Below, in pieces: positions 43,851 to 57,729 of a DNA stretch of 64,000 nt. Source of the stretch: Valencia hispanica (taxonomy: Eukaryota > Chordata > Actinopteri > Cyprinodontiformes > Valenciidae); contig OY747715.1 of the NCBI GenBank assembly GCA_963556495.2, positions 17,809,739 to 17,873,738 of the forward strand, in the 5' to 3' direction. Under the pieces are notes generated by a model. It was not told the DNA's origin. It worked only from the letters and a program-made list of their open reading frames with translations, and did no database searches. Position 1 is the stretch's first letter, and each line of letters starts with the position of its first letter. Both the position numbers and the translations under genes were made by a program.

Positions 43851-44989
43851 AGTAAACGGCTATAAGACAGAATATAAAAAAATATATGAATGTAAATAAA
43901 GTAAAATGTATGAATGTGAAGAAAGCAAAATAAAAAAAATGAAATATGCTCTCTCTGTCATTACTCCGGCATTTAGCACATAAAATAACTGGTTATCCTG
44001 GCTTAAAACAGGGCATGTTTAGTAAGATTTCATGTCAAACAATTAGAAAAAAAAAAATTTTGTAGCGTATGTAAATATATGTAGTTTCGGCTTATATCAT
44101 AATCAGTTTTTTATAATCTTCACAAAAGAAGAAAACATTATAAACACATAGCACATAGCAGTCAACATAACGTTCTCAGTCATTTTATTTAGTTTTTTTA
44201 CAGATGTGATTTATTTGCTGCCAAGCACATGATTTCATCCTTTCATAGTTGTCTTGCAAAACAGACTACCTCACTTTTACCCTCCGACAATGCTTCAGTT
44301 CTAAAACATTGTTCCCAAAGACCACAGGGAACACTCGGGTATATGCCAGGAAAGGCAATTTATCAGACAATATTGCTTTTGTGTAGTGTGGGGGTCCCTA
44401 GCCTCTTCCTCAGGAAGGACGATTGGGTTTGGACCAGAAGCAGAAAGTGGGAAGGTCTCCTAACTGATCGCAAGTCTGCCACTATCAATCTTAGAGATGT
44501 CCCAGTGCTTTAGTGGACGCTGTATTTGGAGCCTAATGGAGGCATCATGTGGTGCACAGTATGGGCTTTAGCACAACATGTTTATCTTTACCAGAGTATG
44601 CTGGATTGATGATTAGAGGGCAAAATTCATAACAAAGATCATTGTATGTATGTGTTTATCTGCTGCTTTGTCACTCTATTTCAAATATATAGTATGATTA
44701 TCTCCTGTCATTTTCCTACTTACTCCATGATGCTTTACTTCTGAGTACAAAGATGAGGGACTTGTGCCAAGCTACGCTTCTGTTTGACTGGAAACTTATT
44801 TCATACCAATTAATGACTAATTGGGCACCTGGCCATATCCATTTTTCATTCAAAGCACGTTTCACATAATTAAAGCAACATCTGTCATGTGTTTCTATGT
44901 CCAGCACAGTCATTGTGCCCATCTGTAAGATGTATTTTCCAAACTATGTAGAATGATTCACTGTAACCTCTACGCATTCATGTATAAAA

Positions 44990-44990
<1 letters not shown>
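43851..44990. other. Unassigned sequence
   Basis: No recognised element or coding motif; a 94-codon frame at 44229-44513 has no domain. Confidence 0.35.
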
Positions 44991-45075
<85 letters not shown>

Positions 45076-45103
45076 GTGTGCGTGTGTGTGTGTGTGTGTG
45101 TGT
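44991..45103 (+). repeat. (TG)n microsatellite
   Basis: About 113 bases of TG with two single C interruptions. Confidence 0.97.
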
Positions 45104-46509
<1,406 letters not shown>

Positions 46510-46512
<3 letters not shown>

Positions 46513-49339
46513 CAGGGTATAATATATATTTTCCATATATTAAGTGAGAACTGTTATCTGTAACTGTGAAAACTGTTACCCTATCTCAATACAGCGGAAG
46601 CTAAAATATAATTCATTGTTAAATTAAAAGCGGGAACGTGAAACATGAAATTGGTCCAAGGGACCAATTAGTTACGGTTTTTGTGCCAGTACATATCACC
46701 AAAAGAAATTGATTTTGTATCATCTCTCCAGTACATGGGCCATTACAGGGGCCATGACCAGTTCTAGAGGGGCACTGGCCCCTGTTGCTCCTGATTGCTC
46801 CCTGTCTAGAACCACTAATGGTAATCACTCAAGTAGTGGATAAATACAAAACAGAATCAAAACAAATAAGTCCATAAATGTAATTATGTGTAATAAGGTG
46901 GAATGACACAGGGAATGTGTACTTAACAAATAAAGAAAAAGAGATGGAAAAAAAGTCATAGAAAGCCAAGAAAAAAAAGTTCACATTTCTTAGTATTTGA
47001 TTAATACCAATAGGTTTAATTCTGATTGATGGGCTATAAAAGGCATCCCATTGTCATGGTAATGCCATGGTATGTTCAGGTGAGCCGCTGCCGGCGGGGT
47101 ATGAGGTCCAGTTTCAGTGTCCATGAGGAAATCATTGGTGGGAGCTGTTTCAGTGCTGTGAAGTGGACAAAAGTACTAGAGGAGATAATAAAGCTGAAAT
47201 GCAACCATTTTGTGCTTATTTTTTTGAACATTAGAAATGAAAGGAAGATAGTAGTGCTGATGGCTCCCAGTTGCAAACTATTCTTTGCTAATGAGGTTTC
47301 AAAAGCTATTAGAAGCCACAGGGAACATTAGATTTCATTCTACCTAAACACGCCAACAAAAGATACCCAAAATATGTTTTTTTCTTCTTCTCCCAAACAA
47401 CATTACTAGATAACAAAAATACTGACCAAAGCATTTTTGAAGGAAGAAAAATTAAACAACTAACTACCTTGTACAATTCTGAATTTCGCTTTACAGCTCA
47501 ATAAGGGGGAAGTGGTCGAACTATAAAGGGCTTTCTCCCTGTCTGAAGCTTGTCTACTCCCACCTATAATGGTCCAAAGACATGGGCCTAAAATTAGAAT
47601 ATTTTTTAAATACTTTAGATCTTCACTTGCAGTGTCCAAAGCCATTAGTTCACTGTCACATGAGGAAATGAGGTCATGTATTCTCAGTGAAGCAATCCTT
47701 ATCTAAGTTTCTGGAATTTCTCCTTGGAGCGAGTGAAAGACTAAAAAGGAGAAGAAAGAGAAAGACAAAGTGTGAAATAAGTCCCTTAGAGGATCATTAA
47801 AATCTTCAAACCCCTGACGAACAAGTCCTTTCAGTCCTTTGCATCATGACAAATGTTCTGAATATATAGTTGTGAGTGAAGCTCATTCTTCATTTCTAAG
47901 TAATGAATTTAAAATTGTGTTGGTCCTCATAGTTCATCAGACTTCAAGCAGCCTTTGAGTTTAAAATATTTCTTCAAAAGTTGTATGGATAAAATTAACA
48001 CGAACCGAAGTAAAACCATAAAAGTAGCTGAGTTCTTTTCACCTATCACTTTGATCATTCTGATTTTATTTGTCATAATGTATCTTAAAGGTTCTTTATT
48101 CACAAATATTACACTGTATTAGTGTAACTGGCAAAAGGGACGGTACACACTGAATAAATCACAGAAACACTAGTTAGCAAATTTTAAAACAGAACACTAC
48201 GTTTATTTAGAGGAACAGCTTTTTTTTAAAGTTTTGTTGGCACACAATTAAGTGAAGCCGCATTGACATACAGTATATTGAGAGCCAAATGATTAACTAG
48301 TCATGTTAAAATAGAGAGCAATTTAGAAAACCTCTCTACAGAAAAATATAGCAGGAGCAAGACATCAAATTCGAAAAGTGTAGCTGTATGTGCTGAGTCA
48401 GGTAGATATAAGCCTGTCCAGTAGAATTCTTGCCGGGACCAAATATTTGTTCGTGTAAAAATCTGATTACTTATTTATTTATTTGTTTGATAGGGAGAGA
48501 TACAATAAATATAGATTATCCTCTCAAAGTAATCCCATGTCACTATCTCAGTGTTTATTGCCAAAGGATAATTTGCAACACAGGAGTAAGTCGATGCACA
48601 CATTTAAATACCAGTTTCAAAAAGCTGAAATTGCATAAGTTTGTAAAGTTTAAGATTTTATATTGAGCTAAAATAGAACACTGATGAAACCTGATGGGCT
48701 TTTGTCAAAAATTTTAGAAGCACGATTATGAAACCACTCCAGAGTCTGAGACCAGACAGTGGTGACAGTATGACAGCTGGGATGAAAATCATAATGTTCA
48801 AAAAGAAATTGGCACACTCAAATGTTATACAGTTCCCAATCATTCTGAAACAACTAATACTGGCCTCATTTTTTGAGACAGGTTTTCAATGTAACTTTTA
48901 AAATGTAGTTGACAATGGCATATCATTCCCAAATATGTCTCCTGTTCGCCTTGTTCAATGAGTTAGTTTTTCATTTCCAAGTATAATTGCAAGCATCTGC
49001 AGTATTGTTGGACTCAAAGATGGGCTTAACTGTTTTTTTTTTTCAAGTATTTGGAGATTTCCCAGATTTTATGTATATAAAAGCAGCAGTGTACAGAATG
49101 TCAGCTGAGTGAGTTGTAAATTGATGATGTAGAAATGTAATGTGGTATTTTAAATCTACTGAGTTTCACAGGTCTCCCAGTTGCTACCCTCAAGCCCAAG
49201 CCTTTAGGCTGCACTTGAGCAGTTGGCAGCCAAGTGACAATAACTGAGTCACCTCCTCTAAGTCTGACACCATGGTTCTTGCCTGAAAAGAGGAGGAGTG
49301 GTCCTTTGAGGTAAGGGATCAGTTGATCACTCAAACTGA
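46510..49339. other. Longest unassigned stretch (2.8 kb)
   Basis: AT-rich and free of recognisable transposon, SINE or LINE sequence. ORFs are under 105 codons and motif-free. It is a candidate for unique, possibly conserved non-coding DNA. Confidence 0.35.
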
Positions 49340-49500
49340 AGATCAGAATCAGAAAGGTTTTATTGCCATATGTGTGAACAGGTTCACAACATTAAGAAAT
49401 TACTGCGGTACTTTGTGCAAACATAAGGTAACTTCTAAGCATGCAATAAATAAAACAAAAATGGGGTAAACAGATTAATATATATCTGAGTGCAGGTTAT
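49340..49500 (-). mobile_element. LINE 3' tail fragment, minus strand
   Basis: gatcagaatcagaaaggttt, tattgccatatgtgtgaaca and ggttcacaacattaagaaat are the reverse of 15180-15262, extended by about 90 bp of AT-rich sequence. It ends in a decayed (CTGATT)-type tail. Confidence 0.5.
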
Positions 49501-49993
49501 GATCAATACAAAATCAGACAGGCGCAAAAACATTACACAGGGTCAAATGACTGAAACAAAGCGGGTGGTTGGAACTGTCTTAGGGTTATTGTTCACTGTT
49601 ATTGTTGAAAAGCTATGATATTTCACTGTCTTGTTCATAAGTGATAGGAGGGTGGAACATTAAAGAACATTAACAGAAGGCTACTTCATTAATACAAGTA
49701 ATAAAGCAGTACTCTGATCTTTTGGCATAACATAGGTTATCAGCCAAAATGCATGGAGGTACTCCATCTCCAAGGGGAAACTTTTGCATTGAAGCTGGCA
49801 TGTTTCTGGCATCTGATCAGCATGGTTCCTGGCCCAACCCCTATAGAAATTTTGAGGCTACATTCCACTGAGTGGATTACCTTATAACATTTAAACTTCT
49901 ACAAATACATATACAATTATCAATTTAGAAAAATGTAAAAGATCAACATACATTGGAAGCTCAACCTTATCAAAGTTAACTTTTTTGCTTATA
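49501..49993. other. Unassigned sequence
   Basis: No recognised feature. Confidence 0.35.
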
Positions 49994-49999
49994 CATATA

Positions 50000-50096
<97 letters not shown>

Positions 50097-50112
50097 ATTA
50101 TTATTTTATTTT
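49994..50112 (+). repeat. (AT)n followed by (ATT)n
   Basis: About 98 bases of AT alternation with one acat break, then a short ATT/TTA run. Confidence 0.95.
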
Positions 50113-51357
50113 ATGTGGTGTTCTGTTTAATGTACAATGTTGATTTTTTTTATCAGAAAATGCATTCATAACAAATCTATGACAGGACTGTCCCTTCCAT
50201 TAACTGTAGGGGGTTCTTGATGTTCTGCACAAAATGTATTCACAGTATACATCCTTGAAAAATCATAACTTAAAATAAGTAAAAGATGCCATTTACTATA
50301 TTAATTAAAATTGAGTATTTTGCCACCATGAAATGACTTAATTAATAATAATGTACTGATGACTGATCTTTAATATGATTTCAAATGCTGACACTTTTTT
50401 GAAAGTCTCATTATTACGCCATTACAGCGTTAGCACTTAAAAATACTGACCACCATCAACACTGCCTTTGATTGTGCTTTTTAGCAGGAAAATGAAGCCC
50501 CTAGGCCTTTTCCCCCACATTTAGTTCTAGATACACAAACCACTTTTTATTGCTTTGTCATGCCTCCATCAGCTAGTGGAACTGTTGTAAATAGCTAATA
50601 AAGAGTGTAAAAGTTATGGGGGGTTCCAAGGTTACAAGAGCAGAGAGAATGTCTTTGAAGTGCATAAGCTGCATCAAGAGAATCTATGCCTCATTATATT
50701 CAATAAAATCTGTGGTCATTTATTCTTTAATTACAAGGCAAACCTAAATACTATTGCCCCTGTATTCGGAATAAAAACTATATTTATTATGCATCCACTC
50801 ATGTTTAATTCAATGCATATTTCAGTGTCAAAAGATGGATTGCATAGTCATGAAATATTCAAAATGCCTCTAGAGGGAAAGATCTTAAACTTGCTCTCTC
50901 AGAAAGATCAAAAATCAGATGACACACCAACGCACATCCAGGGCAGTGGCGTATCTTCTTGATCCTCTTTTCTCATGCTGCAACAACCCATTTCATCAGC
51001 CGAGCATGACCGGTAGGGATGTTTAAAAAGAAAAACGAATGCTCACAAAAAAAATGGTGACACAGGCATCTGCACAAGATAACTTATTTTTTACTTGTGC
51101 GTGTGCATAAGAACTTGTGAATATGTCATGAGTAAAACCTTTACTGATTTAGTGTGAAAGATGTCAAGCTGGCTCTAACCCACCGGAACTAACAAGTGTA
51201 ATCCTAAAATACGTCCACAGGTGAGGTTGGACCACACACATGTCAGGGGTTAATTTAGATTTTATTGTGTATGCAATTTCAAAAGAAAGAGAAGGAGACA
51301 GCATAGCATCCTTATAGTATTTTACAGCAAATAAAATAAAATGAAAGGAAATGCCCC
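50113..51357. other. Unassigned sequence
   Basis: No repeat family recognised. A 100-codon frame at 50660-50962 is motif-free. Like 46510-49339 this may be unique DNA. Confidence 0.35.
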
Positions 51358-51655
51358 TGTCATGCTGCCCTATTCACCCTCTCCTCTTCATTGCCCTCAC
51401 CTGTGTCTCTCAATCATTCACACCTGATCCTCCTCACCTTCTGCCTTTTTAACCAGTCACTTCCCCTCACTCAGCGCCACATCATTGTCTATGTCTCCAT
51501 GGTGTGTTGTCCTGCTGTTACCCGTCCTGCTTGTCCGATGTCCTGTCTCTCCGTTCCTGCCGTCACCATCATCATCATCATCATCATTTCCTCCTCCACC
51601 AACAGCACCCAATAAATATCCTCGCACTAACCGGTGTTTGGGTACATGCTTCACA
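51358..51655 (+). mobile_element. Possible LTR of a Gypsy-like retrotransposon
   Basis: It starts TGTCATGC and ends TTCACA (TG...CA), about 298 bp, with AATAAA at 51611 about 45 bp before the end. A coding frame starts 11 bp downstream (51667). These are the features of a 5' LTR, but no second LTR and no clear primer-binding site were found. Confidence 0.45.
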
Positions 51656-51666
51656 CCGCCAGATAT

Positions 51667-52617
51667 GGACCCAGCAGACGTGGACCCAGAAGTATTTTTG
51701 ACTGAACTCATCTGGGATCAGCTCGACGTCGTCTCCACCCTCCCGTCACCTCGAATTCGCCTAGAGGAGACCGTGGCCCTCCACCAGCTTCTGCCCATGT
51801 TATGATCAGTGCTCGACTGGATGGATTTCCAGGATCTGCAAGTGAAAATGGAATCGGCTCACCAGGAAGCCAGGAGCCAGCTGGCTTCAGCGCAGATTCA
51901 TCCGGCTTGCCTAGCAGCCTGGCCTCCTGCTGATCTCCTTCTTAGAGCTGTTCTGGGACCGATTGCGGGCAATCCCCTCCATCACCACTTCCTTCCTGGC
52001 GGAGGCTGAGGCAATTTTCCCCCGGCTGCATCCAATGCTCGACCCACAAGATTTCACTGGTTTGACGACTTAAGCGGGGAAGACCCACCAAACAGCCGCA
52101 AAGCTGAGGCTGTCAGCGGAGAGGCTGTCCGTTCCTCCCACATCCAGTGCAGCAGCCCTCCATGCCCTGTCAGCCCACATGGGTCGGCTTACCGACACAC
52201 TGGGTGATCCACTCTCGGACTGGTCAGATGTGGAGGACGATGAGGAGCAAGCAGACTCTGATCTACCGACCTACATCATCCCATACTCCACCAATGGCTC
52301 CATCTCAATTCTTCCCGGGGTGCGCAGTCCCGAGGAACTTCTGGAACAGCAGGCCTCCTTCACAGTCACAAGACTGGCCTACTGTGCCCCTGGTCAAGGT
52401 CCTTGCAGACACGAATTTCCTCCTCTTCGCCGAAAAAACAGCACAGCCGCCGACCTCGACCAGCTAGGCCACCCGGGCCGCCGGGCGCAACCGCCGTCCT
52501 GTCAGGGGACGCCACCCAGGTCATCCACCAGACCTCAAGGTCCTCAGGGGCCGCCCTCCTGGCCGTCCGCCAGATTTCTAGGTCCTCAGGGGCCGCCCAC
52601 CTGGTTGTCCGCCAGAC
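51667..52617 (+). pseudogene. Possible Gag remnant with Pro/Gly-rich repeats
   Basis: MDPADVDPEVFLTELIWDQL and a helix-rich stretch to RLEETVALHQLLPML, then a stop; further open pieces follow in other frames (VLDWMDFQDLQVKMESAHQE). From 52490 a proline-rich stretch holds two units of about 45 bp (gtcctcaggggccgcc core at about 52541 and 52582). The start M-D-P-A-D resembles fish Gypsy-type Gag. Pol is not present: RTE sequence begins at 52618. It could also belong to another retroelement type. Confidence 0.4.
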
Positions 52618-53265
52618 TTCCAGAGGCGTACCCACGAAGACTTGTATCTTTGTAGATTTAGAGAAAGTGTATGACAGGGTGTCAAGAGAAAAGCTGTGGT
52701 ATTGCATGAGGCGTTCTGGAGTGGCAGAGAAGTATGTTAGAGTGGTGCAGGACATGTATGAGAGCTGTGAGACAGCAGCGAGGTGTGCTGTAGGAGTGAC
52801 AGAGGAGTTCAAGGTGGAGGTAAGACTGCATCAAGGACTGACTCTAAGTCCCTTCTGGTTTCCTTTGGTGATGGACAGGCTGACAGATGAGGTTAGACAG
52901 GAGTCTCCATGAACTATGATGTTCTCACTGTGAACTGCAGTGAGAGCAGGGTGCAGGTAAAGGAAAAGCTAGAGAGGTGGAAAAGAGAGGAATGAAGATT
53001 AGTCGCAGCGAGACAAAATACATATGCATAAATGAGAGAGACACAAGTGGAACGATGAAGTTACAGGGAGTAGAAGTAAAGAAGGTAGAGGATTTTAAGT
53101 ACTAAAGATCAATGGCCTAGAGCAATTGTGAGTGTGGAAAAGAGGTGAAGAACCGTGTACAAGGTAGTTGGAATGGGGGGAGAAAAGAGTCAGGTGTGAT
53201 GCGTGATAAAAGGGTTTTACTAAGAATGAATGGAAAGGTGTACAATTTCTTCCTTAGTGCGGTGA
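52618..53265 (+). pseudogene. RTE-clade LINE reverse-transcriptase fragment
   Basis: CIFVDLEKVYDRVSREKLWY, CMRRSGVAEKYVRVVQDMYE, a V-E-V-x-L-H-Q-G-x-x-L-S-P-F-x-F block (H-Q-G motif) and VMDRLTDEVRQESP, then a stop where the F-A-D-D active site should follow. Frameshifted remnants of the thumb follow (KISRSETKYICINERDT-like, then a K-V-E-D-F-K-Y block). The same family appears at 63630-64000 on the minus strand. Fusion directly to the preceding Pro-rich sequence keeps one frame open for 169 codons. Confidence 0.8.
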
Positions 53266-53284
53266 AAACTATGAATATGTCTTT

Positions 53285-53636
53285 TGTTGACGGCAGAAAG
53301 TACCGACGTAACGTTTACCTCGGGATATGCCAATTGACTACAAATTCCATGTATACAGGAGTACCTCTCTCTGCTCACGCATGTAAACAGGTTATTCCGA
53401 ATGTTTTAGAAACCCGAATAGTGACCTTAACCCGACTATAACCTGAATATTGGCTGCATGTAAACGTAGCCACTTTTCATAATATCTGTAAAAAAAGAAG
53501 AAAATAATGGATCCTTTTCCTACAACTTTGAAATTATGCACCATGTTCATTGCAAGCCCCAATGAATTCCATATAGGTCTGAGGCTGCAACAGGGTAAAA
53601 TGTGAAGAGGCTCAAGTTGTATGAATACTTTTGCAG
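53285..53636. mobile_element. MITE-like end and Tc1 3' end fragment
   Basis: 53410-53473 (cccgactataacctgaatat, tggctgcatgtaaacgtagc) resembles a terminal block of a fish MITE, but a partner end was not located. 53520-53636 (tgcaccatgttcattgcaag, gtatgaatacttttgcaggg, cactgtt) is the right end of a fish Tc1 copy, only about 120 bp long. Confidence 0.45.
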
Positions 53637-54404
53637 GGCACTGTTGTTGTAAGTTGTGATAATGGCTACCTTGATATGTAAAACTGTTGAACCAAATGTC
53701 ATTTCTAGGGGTTTCACCTTTAAATGATCGAACCTAAACTGGTTTCTAAAAATATTTAAAGATAACTTCAAGTGTAAGAAAACAGACACACCACAGTTTC
53801 AGTATGCCAATGTTAAACAAACAAAGATTAAGCCAGGATGCAATAGCTTGCAAAAAACTAAGTAAACCCTCAAAACACCTTGTTACCTACACATTATGTA
53901 AACATTTTAAGTTTAGATGGGTGTACAATTTTAACTAATTTTATTTTCAAATATTAAATGTTTTACATTTATATGGAGGTCAATTAAATAACTTTTCTGT
54001 TTCTGCTAAGTGATTTTTCCAGCACTGTTTTACCTCATGTATTCCCCAGAGTTGATTAATTCAAAAGATAGCCCTTCTGGCAGTACCTAATCTCCAAATG
54101 GTCTGCTCTTCTCACTGAAACAAACAAGCTTACTTCCCATATATCCCTTCTGAAACCAGGTGTGAAATCTCTTTCAACCCAGGCTTTGCAAATTGACTAT
54201 TAGTCAAAATATTTTAAAAGCTTTCTAACAAACATCTGTCTTGACCTCTGACATAAGTAAGATTTTGGGATAAAAATAATGATAAGGACAGCCAACTGTC
54301 CTTGTTTACTGTTGCTTTTAAGAGTATGCGTGCATGGGAGATGGGTTGGGATGAGGGGGGTATAACTCTGATCATGTTTTTGTTCTGGAGGAGGGTTATG
54401 TGGG
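53637..54404. other. Unassigned AT-rich sequence
   Basis: No recognised feature. Confidence 0.35.
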
Positions 54405-54482
54405 GTCATTTTAGTCTGTAAAGCACTTTGAGATGCTATTTTGTATGAAAAGCGCTTTATAAATAAAGTTTGATTTGATTTG
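54405..54482 (+). mobile_element. LINE 3' tail fragment
   Basis: gtaaagcactttgagatgct and aagcgctttataaataaagt with a (TTGAT)n tail are the 3' terminus of an L2/Rex1-type fish LINE. Confidence 0.6.
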
Positions 54483-54718
54483 GAATGCTACTATATAAAA
54501 GAAGGAATTCTTATAGGTTTTCCGGTTTACTTGTTCAGCAGTATACTACTTTTTGCATATCTGTGGCTTTCAAAAACAGACATGTATTTTGGTGACGAAA
54601 GGAAACCTGCTAAATGGTAATGAATGTCAGAAATGCTTTTTGTAAAGTCCTTTTGTTTCATTAATTGGGAATATTAATCCAGAGAGTGTTTTTTTAACAA
54701 GAGAAGATTTGTGAAAGC

Positions 54719-55395
54719 CATGTTCTGTCATGGTTTTACTAAGCTGCCTGACTCACATGCAAAACTCTCAGGAGACAAGTCAGATTTTAAAAGGTTTATT
54801 GAAGAAGATAATAAGATCAGAAGTTTTCTGGAGAGCATGTGGATGATCCAGAAGAGGATTGGGAGAATAGCATATGGTCAGATGAAACCAAAATAGAACC
54901 TTTTGGTAAAAACTCTACTTGTCGTGTTTGGAGGAGAAAGAATGCTGAGTTGCATCCAAAGAACGCCATACCTACTGTGAAGCATGGTGGTGGAAACATC
55001 ATGCTTTGGGGTTGCTTTTCTGTAAAGGGACCAGGACAACTGATTCGTGTAAAGGAAAGAATGAATGGGGCCATGTATCATGAGATTAGGGAGAAAACAT
55101 CCTTCCATCAGCAAGTGCATTGAAGATGAAATGTGGCTGGGTCTTTCAGCATGACAATGATCCTAAACACATCGCCTGGGTAACAAAGGAGTGGCTCCGT
55201 AAGAAGCATTTCAAGGTCCTGGAGTGGCCTAGCCAGTCTCCAGCTCTCAACCCATAGAACATATTTGGAAGGAGTTGAAAGTCAGTGTTGGCCAGAAACA
55301 GCCCCCAAAACATCACTGCTCTAGAAGGGATCTGCATGAAGGCCTGGGCCAACAGTGTGCAAAGACCTTGAGAAGACTTACAGAAAATGTTTGAC
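54719..55395 (+). pseudogene. Tc1-like transposase, catalytic part
   Basis: [20 protein letters not shown] carries the first catalytic Asp. [21 protein letters not shown] is the conserved glycine box, and in the next frame [20 protein letters not shown] has the second Asp. [13 protein letters not shown] follows, with the third acidic residue lost to a stop (NP-stop-N). It runs to about 55395, where the SINE lies just beyond. The N-terminal DNA-binding half is weak or absent. At least two frameshifts or stops; inactive. Confidence 0.85.
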
Positions 55396-55438
55396 GTCTG
55401 TCATTATATATATATATTTTTATTTTTATTATTTTTTT

Positions 55439-55668
55439 CCAGGTACTCCGGCTTCCTCCCATAGTCCAAAAACATGACTGTTAGGTGAATTGATCTCTCT
55501 AAATTGCCCTTAGGTATGAGTGTGTGCGTGGATGGTTGTTTGTCCTGTATGTCTCTGTGTTGCCCTACGATGGACTGGCGACCTGTCCAGGCTGTACCCC
55601 ACCTCTCGCCCCATGACTGCTGAAGATAGGCACCCACCCCCCCAACCCTGCATAGGATGGACGGGATA
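55439..55668 (+). mobile_element. SINE, 5'-truncated
   Basis: From ccggcttcctcccatagtcc to cctgcataggatggacggga it matches the 3' two-thirds of the SINE at 1922-2307. The head with the Pol III boxes and the GGAT tail are both missing; a short AT run replaces the tail. Confidence 0.88.
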
Positions 55669-56671
55669 TATATATGGGATGAGAAACCAAGTGTTGAAGA
55701 CAGGTAATTCATTTGGAAGTTAAGTAGAGGTATTCAAAAGAAAGTAAGAAAAACATTCCAACCTGTTTGAGAAGGTTCATGTCTTGGATCTAGCTCTATC
55801 CATTCAAATTGAGCACTCACACTTTAAAGTCATTCTCCTTGGCCTTAAGTTTCCCAGCATACACTCTATGGAAAAACAGAACAGCCCCTTGGTTTTGGAG
55901 TCAGATGTGCTGTGGCTATTTTATCTGACCTGGCCTTGTAGAGTCTGCTGATTGTTCCAGCAGCTTTAAGCCAGCATGGCAGTATCCCTGGGGAGGTGAC
56001 ACACACAGTTTTCCTCAAAGGCCAAAAAACAGGTGAGGAGACTTTATTTGGCTCTGACCAGAGGGTGTCTGCATTCTAAACCTGAGTAACCATGTGATAA
56101 CCCAATGTGCTTTCTCTGTATCCGTATGCACATGCACACATCATCTTCTCTGTTTTCTGCGTATACTTGCAAACACATGAACACTTGGGATGACTCAGAT
56201 TTATTATTAACAAGAGGTAGCTGGGGAAGGACAAACCTTCCCTCAGGTGCCTTTCACAACAGCAACTGGACAGCTCGAAAGAATGTACTTTCACCTCTTA
56301 CAAAACACCTGAAACAAAACAACAGTATATTTTTGTTTGAACAACAATTTGCATGAATGGGAGTGAGCTGCATATCTGGAAAAAGTAAATCCTGTTTTTC
56401 CATCCAGATTATGAAACATGCTCATCTCATTCTCTGTTCTTTGGTCCACCAGTTGGATTAAGATCCATCTGACTTCTACATGACAGATGGCATCTTTGAT
56501 TTTGACTCAGTTGTGATTACTGTTTCATTTAGATTAAATCTGTGTGACTCTCTTTTTCCTTCATTTTTCCCTTTGAATCTTTAGGGGATTTTTCACCCAT
56601 GATATATAAAACAACCTGTTGATGATGTCTTTAAAGGAAAAAGTACAAATATATTTTTTTTTATTTAAACA
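55669..56671. other. Unassigned sequence
   Basis: No recognised repeat family or coding motif. Confidence 0.35.
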
Positions 56672-56890
56672 CACAGTACCTTTCAAATGCATTCATACCA
56701 CTTGAAAGTCTTTGTATGCTTTGTGTTAAAACCAGGATTTTGTTTGGTTGATCAAAACAATGTACAACATTACTGTGAATTGGAAGAGAAATTATGCATG
56801 GTTAATATTTTTGTAAACAAAATTCTGAAAAGTAGAGGATACATTGGTCTGTATTTCTTTTAATTTTTTACCCCTTAATAAAACCTCTGG
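56672..56890 (+). mobile_element. Decayed Tc1 left end
   Basis: acagtacctttcaaatgcat then tcataccacttgaaagtctt, and further in attggaagagaaattatgca with a TTTTTGTAAACAAAATTCTG block, follow the order of a common Tc1 leader with many changes. No transposase is attached. Confidence 0.5.
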
Positions 56891-56904
56891 TGGCCGTACC
56901 CCAG

Positions 56905-57612
56905 CCGATAATTCAATTCAAATTCAATTCAAAATAACTTTATTAATCCCAAAGGGAAATTAAATGTTGTTGTAACTCATTATCAAAGTTTCTTCATAGA
57001 TTTGTTGTAGATGCTGATGGCTGTGGGTAGGGATGATCTCCTGTAGTCGTCTGCAGATCTGAAGAAGCCTCTGACTGAAGACGCTCTGTAGTTGTAGGAC
57101 AGTCTGATGTAGGCTAGAGGATGCTCAGGGTTGTCCATAATCTTCAGTTTATGAATAATCATTTTTTGTACACTAAACTCCAGAGGGTCCTCAGCATCTA
57201 ACCTGTTTGCCAACAATCTCACATTGCCCAATATGATTGATGGAGATGGTTTGAAATTCCTCCTTTTCTCTCTCCTCTTCGCCTCTGCTCTGGATCTATG
57301 GCGTCTCATTTTCAAGTCATCAGGGTTTTGTGGCTGCAGTTGAGGTGTTATTTGAGCTTTTGTGATGTTAATCAGCTGCTCCCAGTTGTAAACTACCTTG
57401 TTGCCATGGTTATGCATCATAACAAATGTCCAAAAATAAAATAAAAAGTAGCAAAAGTCCTTCCAGCTGCACAGCATTCAAAACCAGAGAGAACAGTTGT
57501 CCACAAAAAATTTTTTCTACTAGAAATGGAGGAATAAAAGTAAAATAAAAAATAAAAAATCAGAACAAATGTAACAGAGCTACTCCAACATGCTGCCACC
57601 TTGAGCGCCGCA
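56905..57612 (-). mobile_element. Short LINE derivative with both ends and an internal deletion
   Basis: Read on the minus strand: a leader starting about 57612 (caaggtggcagcatgttgga), an ORF at 57477-56983, and a 3' end tttccctttgggattaataa with AATAAA and a (GAATT)n-type tail at 56905-56935. The size (about 710 bp) and intact ends suggest a non-autonomous LINE moved by its full-length relative. No TSD was resolved. Confidence 0.6.
56983..57477 (-). CDS. Fused LINE ORF: start of endonuclease joined to the C-terminus
   Basis: An unbroken frame of 164 codons. The first part, RRHRSRAEAKRREKRRNFKP then SPSIILGNVRLLANRLDAED, matches the start of ORF2 in fish L2-type LINEs (basic linker then the first strand of the endonuclease, I-x-L-x-N-V-x-x-L-x-N-K). 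It then switches to KIMDNPEHPLAYIRLSYNYR and a basic tail ending YNKSMKKL, which reads like the extreme C-terminus of such an ORF. The centre (rest of endonuclease and all RT) is missing. The frame is open across the junction. No enzymatic activity is expected. Confidence 0.55.
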   Translation of the reverse strand: MLCSWKDFCYFLFYFWTFVMMHNHGNKVVYNWEQLINITKAQITPQLQPQNPDDLKMRRHRSRAEAKRREKRRNFKPSPSIILGNVRLLANRLDAEDPLEFSVQKMIIHKLKIMDNPEHPLAYIRLSYNYRASSVRGFFRSADDYRRSSLPTAISIYNKSMKKL

Positions 57613-57729
57613 ATTCCGGAACAATAAGGCTAGCTGTCTGAAAGTGTCTGTCTGAGCTGCTGCAAAAATAGTCTGATTACAGATTCCCCAAGAACTACAT
57701 CAACAAAGTGTTTTTTTCCCACTGCTCTG

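Noticed and set aside
46510..49339. Host exon or conserved non-coding element in the long repeat-free stretch
   Set aside because: No coding motif, and conservation cannot be judged from one sequence. An alignment with other fish genomes would decide.
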